Below the pieces are notes generated by a model, which was not told the origin of the DNA, made no database searches, and saw only the letters and a program-made list of their open reading frames with translations. This document shows positions 11,193-20,890 of a stretch of 64,000 nucleotides of DNA, one piece after another. Origin of the DNA: Tremella fuciformis (Eukaryota; Basidiomycota; Tremellomycetes; Tremellales; Tremellaceae); NCBI GenBank assembly GCA_032768795.1, contig CP136492.1, forward strand, positions 372,001-436,000, read 5' to 3'. Made by a program: the position numbers and the translations under genes. Within the stretch, counting starts at the first letter, position 1. Every line of letters starts with the position of its first letter.

Positions 11193-11807
11193 TCAATTAT
11201 CACTAGCCGCAAAACTTACGTCAAAATCTCTCTCATCGCCCGTACCCCACCCGTGCGTAGCCGCGCAGACCACGTCGAGCTCCTGGTCGAGCTGAGAAGC
11301 GCCTTCGTTTAATGCTTCTACAAAGCGATCCGTCAAGTTTGGCTTGGCCCGTAGCATGCGTTCCCTCTCATTGCCAATATTGGTCGATGATCCACCCCGT
11401 GCCGACCCCGAGGGAAAGCAGGAGGCTCGGTAAACGTCAAAGGATCTTGTGTATCTCCGGCGCGCACCCTGGTATGTGGTTTGGCGTCTCGCTTCCCGCA
11501 GTTTCCAGGCGATGTAGCTCTCTATCTGGGAGCGGACTGCGATGGACTCCACGTTCGACGGGTCTGAGTTTAGGGCTGTGACTTCCCACCCGGTTACCCC
11601 CCATCTAGGTACGGTGCGGGTGCGGAGAGTCAGCTCCGGCGCCATTCTCACAGTGATGCGACATCGTTCAGTGGGAGGGATCCTATCACTGAAGCTGCTT
11701 GGGTCAAGTGCGCGGCTCTCAGCGTCAGATGCCCTCCGCCCGAGAGAGGAGTCCATGCCGTGAGACGGGTCAGAGAAACCTGACGTCGAAGCACGAGTGG
11801 CGGACAT
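11193..11807 (-). CDS. Family A copy 4, unknown intronless protein
   Basis: Single exon, 204 residues. A Ser-rich N-terminus is followed by strand CRITVRMAPELTLRTRTV, Trp in VTGWEVTALNSDP, the helical motif VRSQIESYIAWKLREARRQT, an Arg/Tyr-rich segment, and LTDRFVEALNEGASQLDQEL before the last strand FDVSFAASDN. More basic than the other copies. Closest to copy 5 (both have the PELTL or PQLTL strand and end with ELD). Function unknown. Confidence 0.68.
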   Translation of the reverse strand: MSATRASTSGFSDPSHGMDSSLGRRASDAESRALDPSSFSDRIPPTERCRITVRMAPELTLRTRTVPRWGVTGWEVTALNSDPSNVESIAVRSQIESYIAWKLREARRQTTYQGARRRYTRSFDVYRASCFPSGSARGGSSTNIGNERERMLRAKPNLTDRFVEALNEGASQLDQELDVVCAATHGWGTGDERDFDVSFAASDN

Positions 11808-12110
11808 ACTGCTGGTGAGATGCAGGCAAGGATATGACAGTGTGATTTAGGGGGGAGAGGCGGGGCAGATGGCCCTTCTTATGTCAGAAATGACAGTCTC
11901 ATGTCGCCCTGCGTACAGTATGTATGTCGTCGCACAATTGAAAGGAAGCCTTGATTGCCTCATCCGAGCAGACGGGGGCTTCGTCTGCATGATGGAACGG
12001 GTCTGGAGTCGTCAAAGAGGCGTCATTGTACTGCTCATTGTGAGTGATTCTCACTGTTATGTACTGTACGTGAGGGGAAACGGGGTAGGAGCGCCTAAAC
12101 ACGGATTTCA
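11808..12110. other. Intergenic spacer in family A array
   Basis: Spacer of about 300 bp between copies 4 and 5. Nothing beyond a presumed promoter was seen. Confidence 0.3.
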
Positions 12111-12695
12111 TCAGTCTCCGTCATTCACCTCGAATAGCACATGGAATGTACTCTGGACCCCTGTACCGTCCGCATTCCCGCACGTCTCGTCCAATTCTCT
12201 CTCAAGCCTTGCTTGAGCAATCAACAACCCTTTGAACCTTCTTACTAGTTCCTTCCTGCTCATCTGCTTGCTCTGCTCTGCATCGTCGACACTTGTCGCT
12301 GGCCCGGCACCGTCCCAACGGCGCTCAGCGGAACCTTTTGATAGACGGTACCTGTGGGCCAACTGAAGATCCAACACCCGCGATCGCGTGTACACATAAC
12401 CTGCGACGTGCCAGCGCACCGTCGGAATGAGCTCCTGGTCAGTGCGGTCGGTACTGGTGACCGTTAGACCGATTCTCGAGAACTGCCACCGAGCTTGGGC
12501 TCTGTTGTCGAGAGTCAGCTGGGGATCTACCGTCACTGTATACATCCGGAATTCGGTCTCGATTGGCGAGTCGCGCTCCGTTGATTTGGCAAGGCTTTCA
12601 ATGGTGGTCGAGTAGGCCGTATGGGGCACCGTCGACTTTGCATGGGAACGCGGATCAGAGAGGCCTATGCCCGTGTCGGAGATACTTGAGGTCAT
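12111..12695 (-). CDS. Family A copy 5, unknown intronless protein
   Basis: Single exon, 194 residues, the shortest full copy. Reads MTSSISDTGIG, then strand MYTVTVDPQLTLDNRAQA with Trp, ISRTV-like second strand GLTVTSTDRTDQ, the helical motif LIPTVRWHVAGYVYTRSRV, RKELVRRFKGLLIAQARLER and ELDETCG, ending with strand FHVLFEVNDGD. Related most closely to copy 4. No known domain, signal or membrane segment. Confidence 0.68.
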   Translation of the reverse strand: MTSSISDTGIGLSDPRSHAKSTVPHTAYSTTIESLAKSTERDSPIETEFRMYTVTVDPQLTLDNRAQARWQFSRIGLTVTSTDRTDQELIPTVRWHVAGYVYTRSRVLDLQLAHRYRLSKGSAERRWDGAGPATSVDDAEQSKQMSRKELVRRFKGLLIAQARLERELDETCGNADGTGVQSTFHVLFEVNDGD

Positions 12696-13271
12696 GCCGT
12701 ATGAGGAATCGGTATGGATATGGGGTACGCGATATCGTCAGATTGAGAAGCTGTGGGGAGTGAACCGGGAGCACGAGTGATACCGAGGGCATGACGAGAC
12801 GGGCGCAGCCTGCAGAGGCGCCACCCACAGTGCTGCACAGCTCAAAAGAAGTTTTCATTACCTGGACCAAGCTGATGGAGACCCTTATCTCAACAATCAA
12901 ACCGGTCCGAAGTTGCCACGAAGGCTTCATTACCGAATAGGGGTTGCGCATTTATGCATAAAGGGAACACGGCGTACGCACGGTCAATCAAGAACAGGAG
13001 TATCAGCCGCGCTGTCACGGCTTGCCTGGTGCGTCGAGGTCGGATCGAATGAATACTAGCGGTGCCCCAGGCGGTACTATGCGTTTTTACTCGTATTCAG
13101 TCGACTCGGCCCATTGGGTGGCCTCCGCATGTGGACGCTTGTGCCGATATGGTCGATGTAGCCCAGGCTCGTCGGCCAGTCCGTCAACTATGTTCATGTA
13201 GCCTGAGCGAGCTGCACGGGGTATCATGTCTGCCAAGTGTCGAGTCAAGTAGGGAAATGCATTGAGGGCTG
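12696..13271. other. Intergenic spacer in family A array
   Basis: Spacer of 576 bp between copies 5 and 6. Minus-strand frames exist but lack the family signatures. Nothing else recognised. Confidence 0.3.
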
Positions 13272-13901
13272 CTAGCCCTCATGGGTATAGGGCTCGGCTC
13301 CTTCCGCGACGAACTTCACGTGGACATAACGCGCGTTCGTGCCCAAGATTCCCAGATACTCCTCCTGCACGGCGCCCGACAATTGCCAACTACAAATGTT
13401 CAACATGCTCTTAAACAGCCGATCCGCGGCGGCATTCGCATTCACCAGCATGGATTCGGCATCCCTCAGTGCCTGTGTCAGAGCCTGCCCAGTCGCATCC
13501 CACTGGCCTGAGTATTGATAGCACGAGGCCACGGTGCGAAGGACCTCATAATACCTGTCGGAGGCTTGAGAGTAATCGTTGCTCCCGCGGGCTGCCTCTA
13601 GGCATTGGGACAGATGACCCTCCGCGTACAAGTGCACGAGTTCGGTGAGTTGAGGGTCCTCGGGAGCGTCTGCTGACGGGTCCTGAGCGCAAGTCGTGAT
13701 TTTCCACTGGGTAGCAAACGCGTCTACGTCGCCCTCAGTCGCTTCGGGTTTGACGGTGATAGTAAAGTGCCGGAAGGGTATTGACGGTATGACTTCTGTG
13801 CTTGGCGAGGATGAGCCGAAAGAGTCGGTTTCTCCCCCGGATACGACCGAACTTTCCGCGTCGCCTTGTAGATAAGGGTTGTCTTGACTAGATTTGGACA
13901 T
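13272..13901 (-). CDS. Family A copy 6, unknown intronless protein
   Basis: Single exon of 209 residues from the ATG at 13901 (MSKSSQDNPYLQ); an upstream in-frame ATG at 13928 is less likely because copy 7 begins at the equivalent place. Family signatures: FRHFTITVKPEATEG, Trp in ATQWKITTCAQDP, DPQLTELVHLYAEGHLSQCL, a Tyr-containing helical centre, SWQLSGAVQEEYLGILG and strand VHVKFVAEG. Very close to copy 7 in the N-terminal third, and the two share their upstream DNA (see the repeat entries). Function not known. Confidence 0.72.
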   Translation of the reverse strand: MSKSSQDNPYLQGDAESSVVSGGETDSFGSSSPSTEVIPSIPFRHFTITVKPEATEGDVDAFATQWKITTCAQDPSADAPEDPQLTELVHLYAEGHLSQCLEAARGSNDYSQASDRYYEVLRTVASCYQYSGQWDATGQALTQALRDAESMLVNANAAADRLFKSMLNICSWQLSGAVQEEYLGILGTNARYVHVKFVAEGAEPYTHEG

Positions 13902-15376
13902 CTTGAAGGTAAACCTGAGAGCACACAAGTAGTGAACAGATGCGCAGGAGACCTGGGGTTGGGGTTTGGGGGGGGGGGGGGGGGGGGACGCCGGATATTT
14001 GAAGACCCATGGGAGGCTATCGAGGTGTCTTCCTGCTCAAAGGAAAGCTCGTTGGGGAAGCGGAAGTAGGCGGGCGAATGAGATGTGCGACGCTGAGACG
14101 GGGTCGCGCCCGTGAGAGCTTCTCAGGCTGGGTCTCCTACCATGGGAGATCGCGAATAGGAGACTTCGAATGAGACGAGCGACGAGAACCTGAGAAGAAG
14201 CGCTGAATGCCTAGTGAAGATAGTCTTCTCATTTCCCAACTCGACTCGCGCCGGGTGCAGGCCACCAGCTATGCTACTCTTTCCCTGGTCATGCCGGGCA
14301 CGCAGGAGATAGGAGACACCTCATTTTATGGATCATTGTTGAGCACTGATGAGTACTCCGAGGTTTAGGCAGCCTGACAGCAAAATTTCCCTGTGTGGAA
14401 GCGGTGTTGCGCTGTACTTGGTAGTCGGCTTGACAATGTCAAACGTATTAGCGGTTGTGGTCAGCCGAGGTCAGCATGTGGCTTCAAGGGACTCATGCTG
14501 GACTGACGGGTAGCACGTATATGCCTGACAAAAATGGGCCCGACCACACTTCGCTCAGGGACCACGACTGAGGAGAGGAGGAAGGATAAGAGGAAGAGGC
14601 GAGCGAGGTCAGCTTTATTTACTTGCGGTTGAGAGAATGCTGCCGTTGGTTCTTCCTGCAGGGATCGTGAGGTACACCTTCACATGTGTGATCCCCCTGC
14701 TCTTTCGGTGACGATTTGGCGACCAATTGTAGAGTTGAAAGCAGGATTTGGCCAAGTCGCCCATAAATGGACTTTGGTGTTCTGCGTTCGGGCGGGAGCC
14801 TACTGCATGATGGGTTGGTGCCCATACTGCAAAACCGGCAACGGGGTCAGCGGGAGCAATCAGTCGACGCGGACGTTCAGCTGATACGGTCTAGTGCTGT
14901 AAAGTTTGCGTATGCGATTCGTGGGCGCTCACGCTGGGATCGTGCGAGACCTACATCGCCTAGATTACGAGCTCGCCAAACAGGGAAAATGCGGCAAGAA
15001 GAAAACTACGCAGACGAATCGCTGGGCATCAGCAATTGGCGGAGTTATTCATGATGATGCACCGCCCTCCAAAAGTGGCGGGGGAGCTGAACAGAGGGAA
15101 CAAGGAGAAGAGGGTCGTCGAAAGCTCGATAATGACATCTGGCCAATGCTCAGAGCTCCTGGAAGGGACACACTGAACTCTGAGGGCTCTTCACTTCACG
15201 AGAACTCGCACGGATCCATCTGTAGTGGTGATGAGGGCAAAAATTGTACTCTTGATGCGGTCCGTACTCACGAGTCCTCCCCCTTACGCCGTCACTGATA
15301 TCCAATGCAAGAAATAGAGTACATCGATCAAGGCTCGGACGAACTCGCGCACACTGCCTGTCCGTCGGAGAGTGAA
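13902..15376. other. Long spacer between family A copies 6 and 7, with G20 run
   Basis: The spacer of about 1.47 kb is the largest in the array. It begins with the promoter region of copy 6, which holds a G20 homopolymer at 13968-13987 and a segment shared with copy 7's upstream DNA (14020-14120). The remainder contains short frames on both strands without family A or B signatures. A lost array member could have occupied it, but no remnant is readable. Confidence 0.45.
14020..14120 (-). repeat. Duplicated upstream segment (copy 6 promoter)
   Basis: This stretch lies about 120-220 bp upstream of the copy 6 start. It matches 16175-16280, at a similar distance upstream of copy 7, with shared blocks such as GTCTTCCTGCTCAAAGGAA versus GTCTTCTTGCTTAAAGGAA and a GATGAG/GAATGAG block followed by CGTGAGAG. 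This indicates that the duplication which made copies 6 and 7 included the promoter. Confidence 0.6.
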
Positions 15377-16084
15377 TTAGCACGAAGTATCGCAGTTGCT
15401 GCTTTGTCGAGTCGAGGAATAAATGCGGTGAAGCTCTATTTCGTAGGCAGAGTTAGGTTCTTGAATGTACTCGTAGGGCTGCGCGGTGTCCTCGTTGACA
15501 AATGTCACCTGGAAATCACACCGGGTCCCCGGAGCACAGGCTCGCAAATACTCCTGCTGCACAGCGGCAATCAATTCCCCACTACTGGCATTCAAGCGGT
15601 ACACAACGTCCTCATCCACGGTCATACTCGCGCTCACCAGTGACCAGTAAGTTTCGACATATTTAGCTTCCTTGACGCGCTTGGTCTTGTCTGACTGTGC
15701 TTGGAGTGAAAGATAGGAGCGCCAGTCTTCACGTGCCTCGTTATACCGCTCGTCGGCTTGACCGTGCCCTGCTGCCCGGCGACTCTCTTCTGTGCACCTC
15801 ATCACATGCCACTGGGCGTGTTCGCGCACTAAGTCTGTGACTCCTTCATCCTCGGGCAATGTATCTGACGTTTGAACGCAGTTCGAGAGTTTCCACAGGG
15901 TCCACAACGAGGGACCTTTGGCGGGGATCCTTTCCGGCGTGACGGTGACGGTGAATTGCCGCGATGGGATTGGTGTCAGAACCGTGCAGGGCGAACTAGA
16001 GTACCGAAGAGTATCGGTGCCTTCCCCGGACCAGACCGAACTGTTGGCGTGGCGAGACTGGTAATCATGATCAGGCTTGGGCAT
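15377..16084 (-). CDS. Family A copy 7, unknown intronless protein
   Basis: Single exon, 235 residues. Begins MPKPDHDYQSRHANSSV, then strand RQFTVTVTPERIPA, Trp in WTLWKLSNCVQT, EGVTDLVREHAQWHVMRC, a long Tyr/Glu/Ala helical part and SGELIAAVQQEYLRAC, then strand DFQVTFVNEDTAQPY. About 30 residues beyond the family's normal end (EYIQEPNSAYEIELH...) suggest loss of the original stop or a divergent tail. Sister of copy 6. Function unknown. Confidence 0.72.
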   Translation of the reverse strand: MPKPDHDYQSRHANSSVWSGEGTDTLRYSSSPCTVLTPIPSRQFTVTVTPERIPAKGPSLWTLWKLSNCVQTSDTLPEDEGVTDLVREHAQWHVMRCTEESRRAAGHGQADERYNEAREDWRSYLSLQAQSDKTKRVKEAKYVETYWSLVSASMTVDEDVVYRLNASSGELIAAVQQEYLRACAPGTRCDFQVTFVNEDTAQPYEYIQEPNSAYEIELHRIYSSTRQSSNCDTSC

Positions 16085-16174
16085 CTTGGTGACCTTGGGC
16101 TAGCACAGACAGTGCACAGATGTGGATGAGGAGTGGCAAGACGGGAAGTATTTCTCCAAGGTAGGGAGACGCGC

Positions 16175-16280
16175 GTGATGTCTTCTTGCTTAAAGGAAGG
16201 CTCGTTGTCATGGGAAAGCAGACGGTGGGGCGGCCGATGAGACGTGTCACATCGCGATGAGGTCGCACCCGTGAGAGTCA
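16175..16280 (-). repeat. Duplicated upstream segment (copy 7 promoter)
   Basis: Partner of the segment at 14020-14120. It is located about 90-200 bp upstream of the copy 7 start and shares blocks AAAGGAAGGCTCGTTG-like and CGTGAGAGT-like with it, with scattered substitutions. Confidence 0.6.
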
Positions 16281-16539
16281 CCTACGCTTCGTTGACCAAC
16301 ACCGGAAGGTAGCGGTGAGGAGTTTTCAGATGATGCCGAGGCGGAGAATATGAGAACGAGCACTCAAGGATGAGAGCCAGCCTCCTCTTTCCTCACTCTC
16401 ACCGCGACAAACCAACCGACCATGCGCCGCATATGCCGGGACCAGAACACATCTCATGGGTCGTTCATACAGACTTGTCAATCCTCGTGGGCATGATGCA
16501 CTTGGAGGCATGCAGCCGCAGGAACCGAACATTCGGCCC

Positions 16540-17169
16540 CTACTGTTCCCCCTCAAAAGTCACTTTGAAGTGTGGGCCGATGGACCACCCTTCCGGGTCG
16601 GCGAACGCACGGTCCAGATCGCTCTCCAAGCCCATGGCGCCTCCTCTCAGCAGAGTCAGCAGTCCGCCGACTACGTGAGTCCTGGCGTTCTTCAGCTTGT
16701 TCTGAGCCCTCCACAGGGCGAGAGAATCAATGTGCACTCCAGACGAGCCGGTTATACTGGGCCATTCGACGCGTCGAGCACACTCGTCCATTGCCTCGCG
16801 GTAATTGTACACCTCTCCTTGATACTCTGGATTGGCGTGCATGGCCGTAGCGCGATCCTTGACGTACTCTTCGACGATCGAATGGACCACCTCGGAGTAA
16901 GGCGCATCGGCAGGGTCGGACGGGGTGGTCAGCACCCCCCATCCGCACGTGTCGTTCCCGGCAGGGTCATCAAGAGTCAGATGCGGAGTGACTGTCACTG
17001 AGAAGTGGTGCGGGCCAGTGTTGTTAGGCATCTCGCTGTAAGTGTATGCCGGCTCGATGGGCAGGTCGCTCTGGGTTTGCTGGGTATCATATAAGGTAGT
17101 GGGCGTTGAGCTTGAGGCAGCACTGTGCCAATGAAGGTCAGCGTTGCCCTGCTGGCGAGAAGGTGCCAT
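16540..17169 (-). CDS. Family A copy 8, unknown intronless protein
   Basis: Single exon of 209 residues from the ATG at 17169 (MAPSRQQGNADLH). The frame is open to 17289, but the first 40 residues would overlap a fragment of another copy, so the internal start is preferred. Signatures: HHFSVTVTPHLTLDDPAG, Trp in CGWGVLTTPSDP, YSEVVHSIVEEYVKDRAT, a Tyr-rich middle (YNYREAMDECARR), VVGGLLTLLRGGAMGLESDL and last strand FKVTFEGEQ. It is the first complete gene of the array in the direction of transcription. Function not known. Confidence 0.7.
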   Translation of the reverse strand: MAPSRQQGNADLHWHSAASSSTPTTLYDTQQTQSDLPIEPAYTYSEMPNNTGPHHFSVTVTPHLTLDDPAGNDTCGWGVLTTPSDPADAPYSEVVHSIVEEYVKDRATAMHANPEYQGEVYNYREAMDECARRVEWPSITGSSGVHIDSLALWRAQNKLKNARTHVVGGLLTLLRGGAMGLESDLDRAFADPEGWSIGPHFKVTFEGEQ

Positions 17170-17285
17170 GATGTGAGAGCAGGAATTTGCGAAAGAGCAG
17201 GATGAGAGGACGGGTCCGACGGCCTTGTGTCCTCCAATATCACTGTAGAGCAGCGACTCCCCACACCTCCGAATCATCGTTACCG

Positions 17286-17543
17286 TCATGAGAGCAGGCT
17301 TTCGATGTCGCTCGCCATGAGATTGAGCGATCGCTGGTACTGTACACGAGTGATTCCAGTACTTCCTCCCCTCGGATCATCTGTAGTTTGGAAGAACGGC
17401 TGGTAGGCTGTATAACTCTCCACAAACAGCATACCAACACTCTCCTGTGCCACATTCTTCGCTTCTTCTTGCCTCGCCTCTTCTTGTCCGCGACTAGCGG
17501 CGACATATTGTTCGACAAATTTTCTTAAAGCCATCCCAATCAA
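17286..17543 (-). pseudogene. Family A fragment (copy 9), central part only
   Basis: An 85-residue frame resembling only the centre of family A proteins. ALRKFVEQYVAASRGQ corresponds to the SEVVHSIVEEYVKDR motif of copy 8, followed by Glu/Ala-rich and Tyr/Phe segments and LNLMASDIESLLS. The N-terminal strand region and the C-terminal EEYLG/VTF end are missing. It lies directly upstream of copy 8 and is probably a relic at the array edge. The match is by pattern only. Confidence 0.4.
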
Positions 17544-17950
17544 AGGTGTTTCGTCTCGAGTATAAGCTACTGGTCAGCCAAAAGCTCACGTTAAAAAGTG
17601 AGTGCATTGACGCCGTCTCAATGAGACCCCGAAGACGGTTTCGACGTATCGCATGAAATTTTCACGTGAGCCCGGGATTGCCAAAGAAAGGGCTTTTCGG
17701 AGAGTGCCCAGTCTTGCCTCCGAGGACGAAGTTTGAATTCCGACGGAGGATGACATTGTCGCTGTAAAGTAGCACTGGGAACTTCTAGACTTGTCACGAA
17801 CGAGGTAATGACGACGACGAGATGAGGTTAGTCTTCGAGAATGCCAGGAATTTTATGAGATTCCGTACTTGCAAACGATGCTCAGCTCAAACGCTTGCAC
17901 CACCTGCGAAGGCACTTTTGAAACCGCGCCTGACCGAGGACAGGAGTCGT
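17544..17950. other. Intergenic between family A fragment and mannosyltransferase gene
   Basis: About 400 bp with no conserved frame; 3' flank of the Och1-like gene. Confidence 0.35.
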
Positions 17951-19934
17951 CTAAGGAGCAAGAAGCCTCGCTTCGGTCCATGACTCCACGCCGCTTCCAA
18001 GTCGGAGTTCGGCCTCGCAGAGAATCCAGGCGAGACTCCGCGCGGTGAAACAAGAAGATGCATTGTCCGTGTTGTCGATGCTATGCCTAGCCATACCCCT
18101 GGCCTTTCCACTGCTGTTCAGCGGCAAGCGCGATTTAAGTAGAGAGCGACTTGCCGATCCTGTCAAGCCATGATGTACCACCATTTTCCCGCCAGACCGC
18201 CAGCTTTCCCAGCCATCTCCGTACAACCAAGGATCTGCCCACTCCAATGTCCCCCCAGTCGTTCCAAACAAGGCTTCCACCTTGTTCACTAACCCTTTGA
18301 GTGCTCTGTCCGGTGCATTGAACGCTTCGTTTTGCATTATCCTACTTGTCAACTACCTTCACAGGCCAACTTGAAGATGTTCTCACAAGATATCCCCTAT
18401 TCGTACTGGGTGACGGATGTCTTTTAGTGCGATAGGGTGAAGAGCATATTGAACGAGGAGGTAACGGAAGACGGCGTCAGTGCTGGTCGTCAGACTGGTC
18501 TCGCATCATGTACTCGAGTAGACAGCTTACAAGGGCCCCGGGCCCGTCAAATCGATCTGCTTGTCAGCTACCATCCCGAGTATACTCGCTGAGGGCTCAC
18601 TGCTCCAAGCGTTCCAACGCCTCCGTTCTCGACCAGCTCAACGATGGTGGCGATGGTATCCAGCAGGATTGGGTGGAAAGGTTTGGACTGTATATCAGCC
18701 CTCGATCCCATTCGCAGCCGGCCATAGCGCACCACCATGGTATACTGCCCGATCTGTATTCTCCGCCCATGCTCCTGGTGCAATGCCCGCTTCATATTCG
18801 AGAGGTGCCATTGACTCCAGCGTCCCAGCTGGAAGACCTGAGTCGCATCCCACTCGACCGCCAGGACCATGTTCGTGTCAGGCAGCAAGATACTATGGGT
18901 CCCTTCGAGAGATGCGGTATCAACCGGGGCTCGAGACTCTAGACGAGTTCCATTGGCAAATTCTCCTTCTTTGCGAGGGTTCAGGCTGTTCTTCGCGCCT
19001 GGCTTCATTCCGGGTCGGTGGTGCTCGAGAAGTGCTGCGAGAGCTTCGAGGTCTGGCGGAGTAAAGTCTTCAGCATCGACGCCCCAAATAAAGGGATGAG
19101 TGATGGGCTATTCGGTAAGCGTGATGGATTCTGCGGCCCAATAAGACTCGCCGAAGTGTCCGAGTCTGCGTATATGCCTCCTTCGCAAAGCAGGGCCATG
19201 TAGCGGAAGAGGTCAGCCCGCAGAACCCCAAAGTCCAGCTTCCCCCAGATTCCCCATGGGCCTTCTTTGATTCCCCTGCCTACCCGCTCCCCAGTCCAGT
19301 CGCTCATCAACCGGTCCATTCCATCATCATCAACAATCCGTGTGTCCCACTTGGCACCGGATTCCGCAGCTTGGAGAGGCCATGGGATGTTGTGTCCCTT
19401 TGGGATGAGCTTCTGAAGAAGATGACTCGGCAGTCTCAGTGGGAGAAGCTTCGCCCAGAGGTCAAACGACTTAGGCGGTGAAGTCCGGCTGGTCGTCCAC
19501 ACTTTATGCGGCAAGGAGTCTTGCTGCGGGGGCAGGCGGTGCTCGATGCTGTCCAGAGAGGCGTGTAGGCCTTCTTTCACCCATTTAGGGGAGGAATCAA
19601 AATGAGAATCGGCGAAGCTTCTCAGTCGCCTGAAGTACGCCGAGGGGTCCGAGGGAAAAGTGGGGTCGCCGTTTGCAAAGATCTCCGGCGCTTTGAGGAA
19701 AGAAGCAATATCCGCGGTGTTAGGCAAGAATGCCGCCCTGAGCTCATTGTACCTCCTGAGGAGCTCAAGAGGGGTCGCGGACTCCAGTTGATCATACTCC
19801 CGTTGCGAGATCGTTGGTCGTGGTCGGTGGTACGAGTTGGGAAGCAGAAGGTAGGTGAACAGGAGGATGAGGAAGAGAAGCGTTGTCGAGGTCGTCCGTC
19901 TGGTCAACCGAAGTCTCGGCATACGCATAATCAA
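17951..19934 (-). CDS. Och1-like alpha-1,6-mannosyltransferase (GT32)
   Basis: Golgi type II membrane protein that extends N-linked glycans with mannose in this family. Six exons fit all phases: 19934-19152, 19107-18733, 18687-18601, 18556-18531, 18482-18387 and 18341-17951, total 585 residues. Visible: signal anchor LLFLILLFTYLLLP near residue 20; PHKVWTTSRT; the DxD sugar-binding block LFRYMALLCEGGIYADSDT; PFIWGVD; VLAVEWD; QIGQYTMVSKPFHPILLD (formed by splicing); TGPGPFTDAVFRYL (also formed by splicing); VRIGDILIM; and the end GGKMVVHHGLTGS. The first intron (19151-19108) works only with a GC-AG donor, GCGAGT. The fourth exon is just 26 nt. Several Och1-like paralogues occur in fungi, so the orthologue name is not given. 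Confidence 0.82.
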
Positions 19935-19995
19935 GACAAGCCTGTCGCAGTCTCATGTGGCCCCTGGGGTACCATGAGAGACTTCAGAAGCGCGA

Positions 19996-20678
19996 CTAGG
20001 TAGATCGTGCAGGAAAGTGCGCGATAGGGCGTAGCTCGTTATTTCAATTCTTTTTTAGCTCTGAATTTCTAATCAGGTATTCAAGTTATTGGTTCTCAGG
20101 CAATTTGGAAAACCTAATGCAATTCCTTGTTCTTTGGTTCCGTTAGACATGGGGGGGTGGGACACCCCCCCAAGACCCCCCCTTGCGCCTAGCGGCGCAG
20201 CCATCGCAGCCCTTACGGGTCAAGCATCCGGCAAAGCCGGATGTACTGTAGAACATTGATTAGTTGCAAGCTAAAGCACTTCATCAAGAGATGCGCAAGT
20301 GCTTGTTGGGCATGCTAGGCTGATCAGATGATCATAGGCATGCCAAGCTGGTCACAGGGGCTATGTCACAGCTGCCACCTGGCAAGCCTATTGCAGTCTT
20401 GTCAGACTTGCGCTATTGTAACCATTTTGGTGCAATGATAGGGCAGGGTATGGCAGTAGCTATGTAGGCGATTGGTTCTGCTACAGAGATCATTCCATGC
20501 ATCAGCCTCATGCATAGATCTTTATTCTCTGATGAAAGGCAATTTGGCAAGGACACAATGCATATTAGGATTGTGCTGATGAAATCAGAATGGCCGGAAT
20601 TTTCTTATTTAATTCCCCCATTTACCGTTTTCGTTCCAGGGACACCCGCAGAAATTCGCCCCGTAAGAGCTACGCTGA
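19996..20678 (-). mobile_element. Non-autonomous Helitron, 683 bp
   Basis: Read on the minus strand it starts with TCAGCGTAGCTCTTACGG at 20678 and ends with CTAG at 19999-19996, preceded by an imperfect hairpin (ATCGCGCA...TGCACGAT) about 10 bases before the end. These are Helitron hallmarks. It appears base-for-base the same as 34188-34870 in inverted orientation, including length. It has no transposase; small frames inside are not convincing. The 3' flank base is T as expected, but the 5' flank on the element strand is G rather than the usual A. Confidence 0.85.
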
Positions 20679-20890
20679 CTATGGTGTGCCGCAGCGGACG
20701 AAGGCAACAAAGACAACTCAACTGACAGAGGAGAGACCGGGGACGAGGAGAGTTGTTCCAACGGAAAGAAGTAAAAGTGGCAGTGTGGCGGTGTGGCGGT
20801 GTGGCATTCTCACGACTCATAATGCATGGACTGCGTTCAGGCAAGGCCAAAGAGCACAGACTGGTCCCGTCATAGCAACTCCGTTTTTCA

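Noticed and set aside
19108..19151. Frameshift in the Och1-like gene
   Set aside because: A GC-AG intron with donor GCGAGT fits the phases exactly, so no frameshift is needed.
20510..20850. Small frames within the 683-bp Helitron (also at 34093-34356)
   Set aside because: They recur only because the element is duplicated, and they run across its ends; no protein signature.
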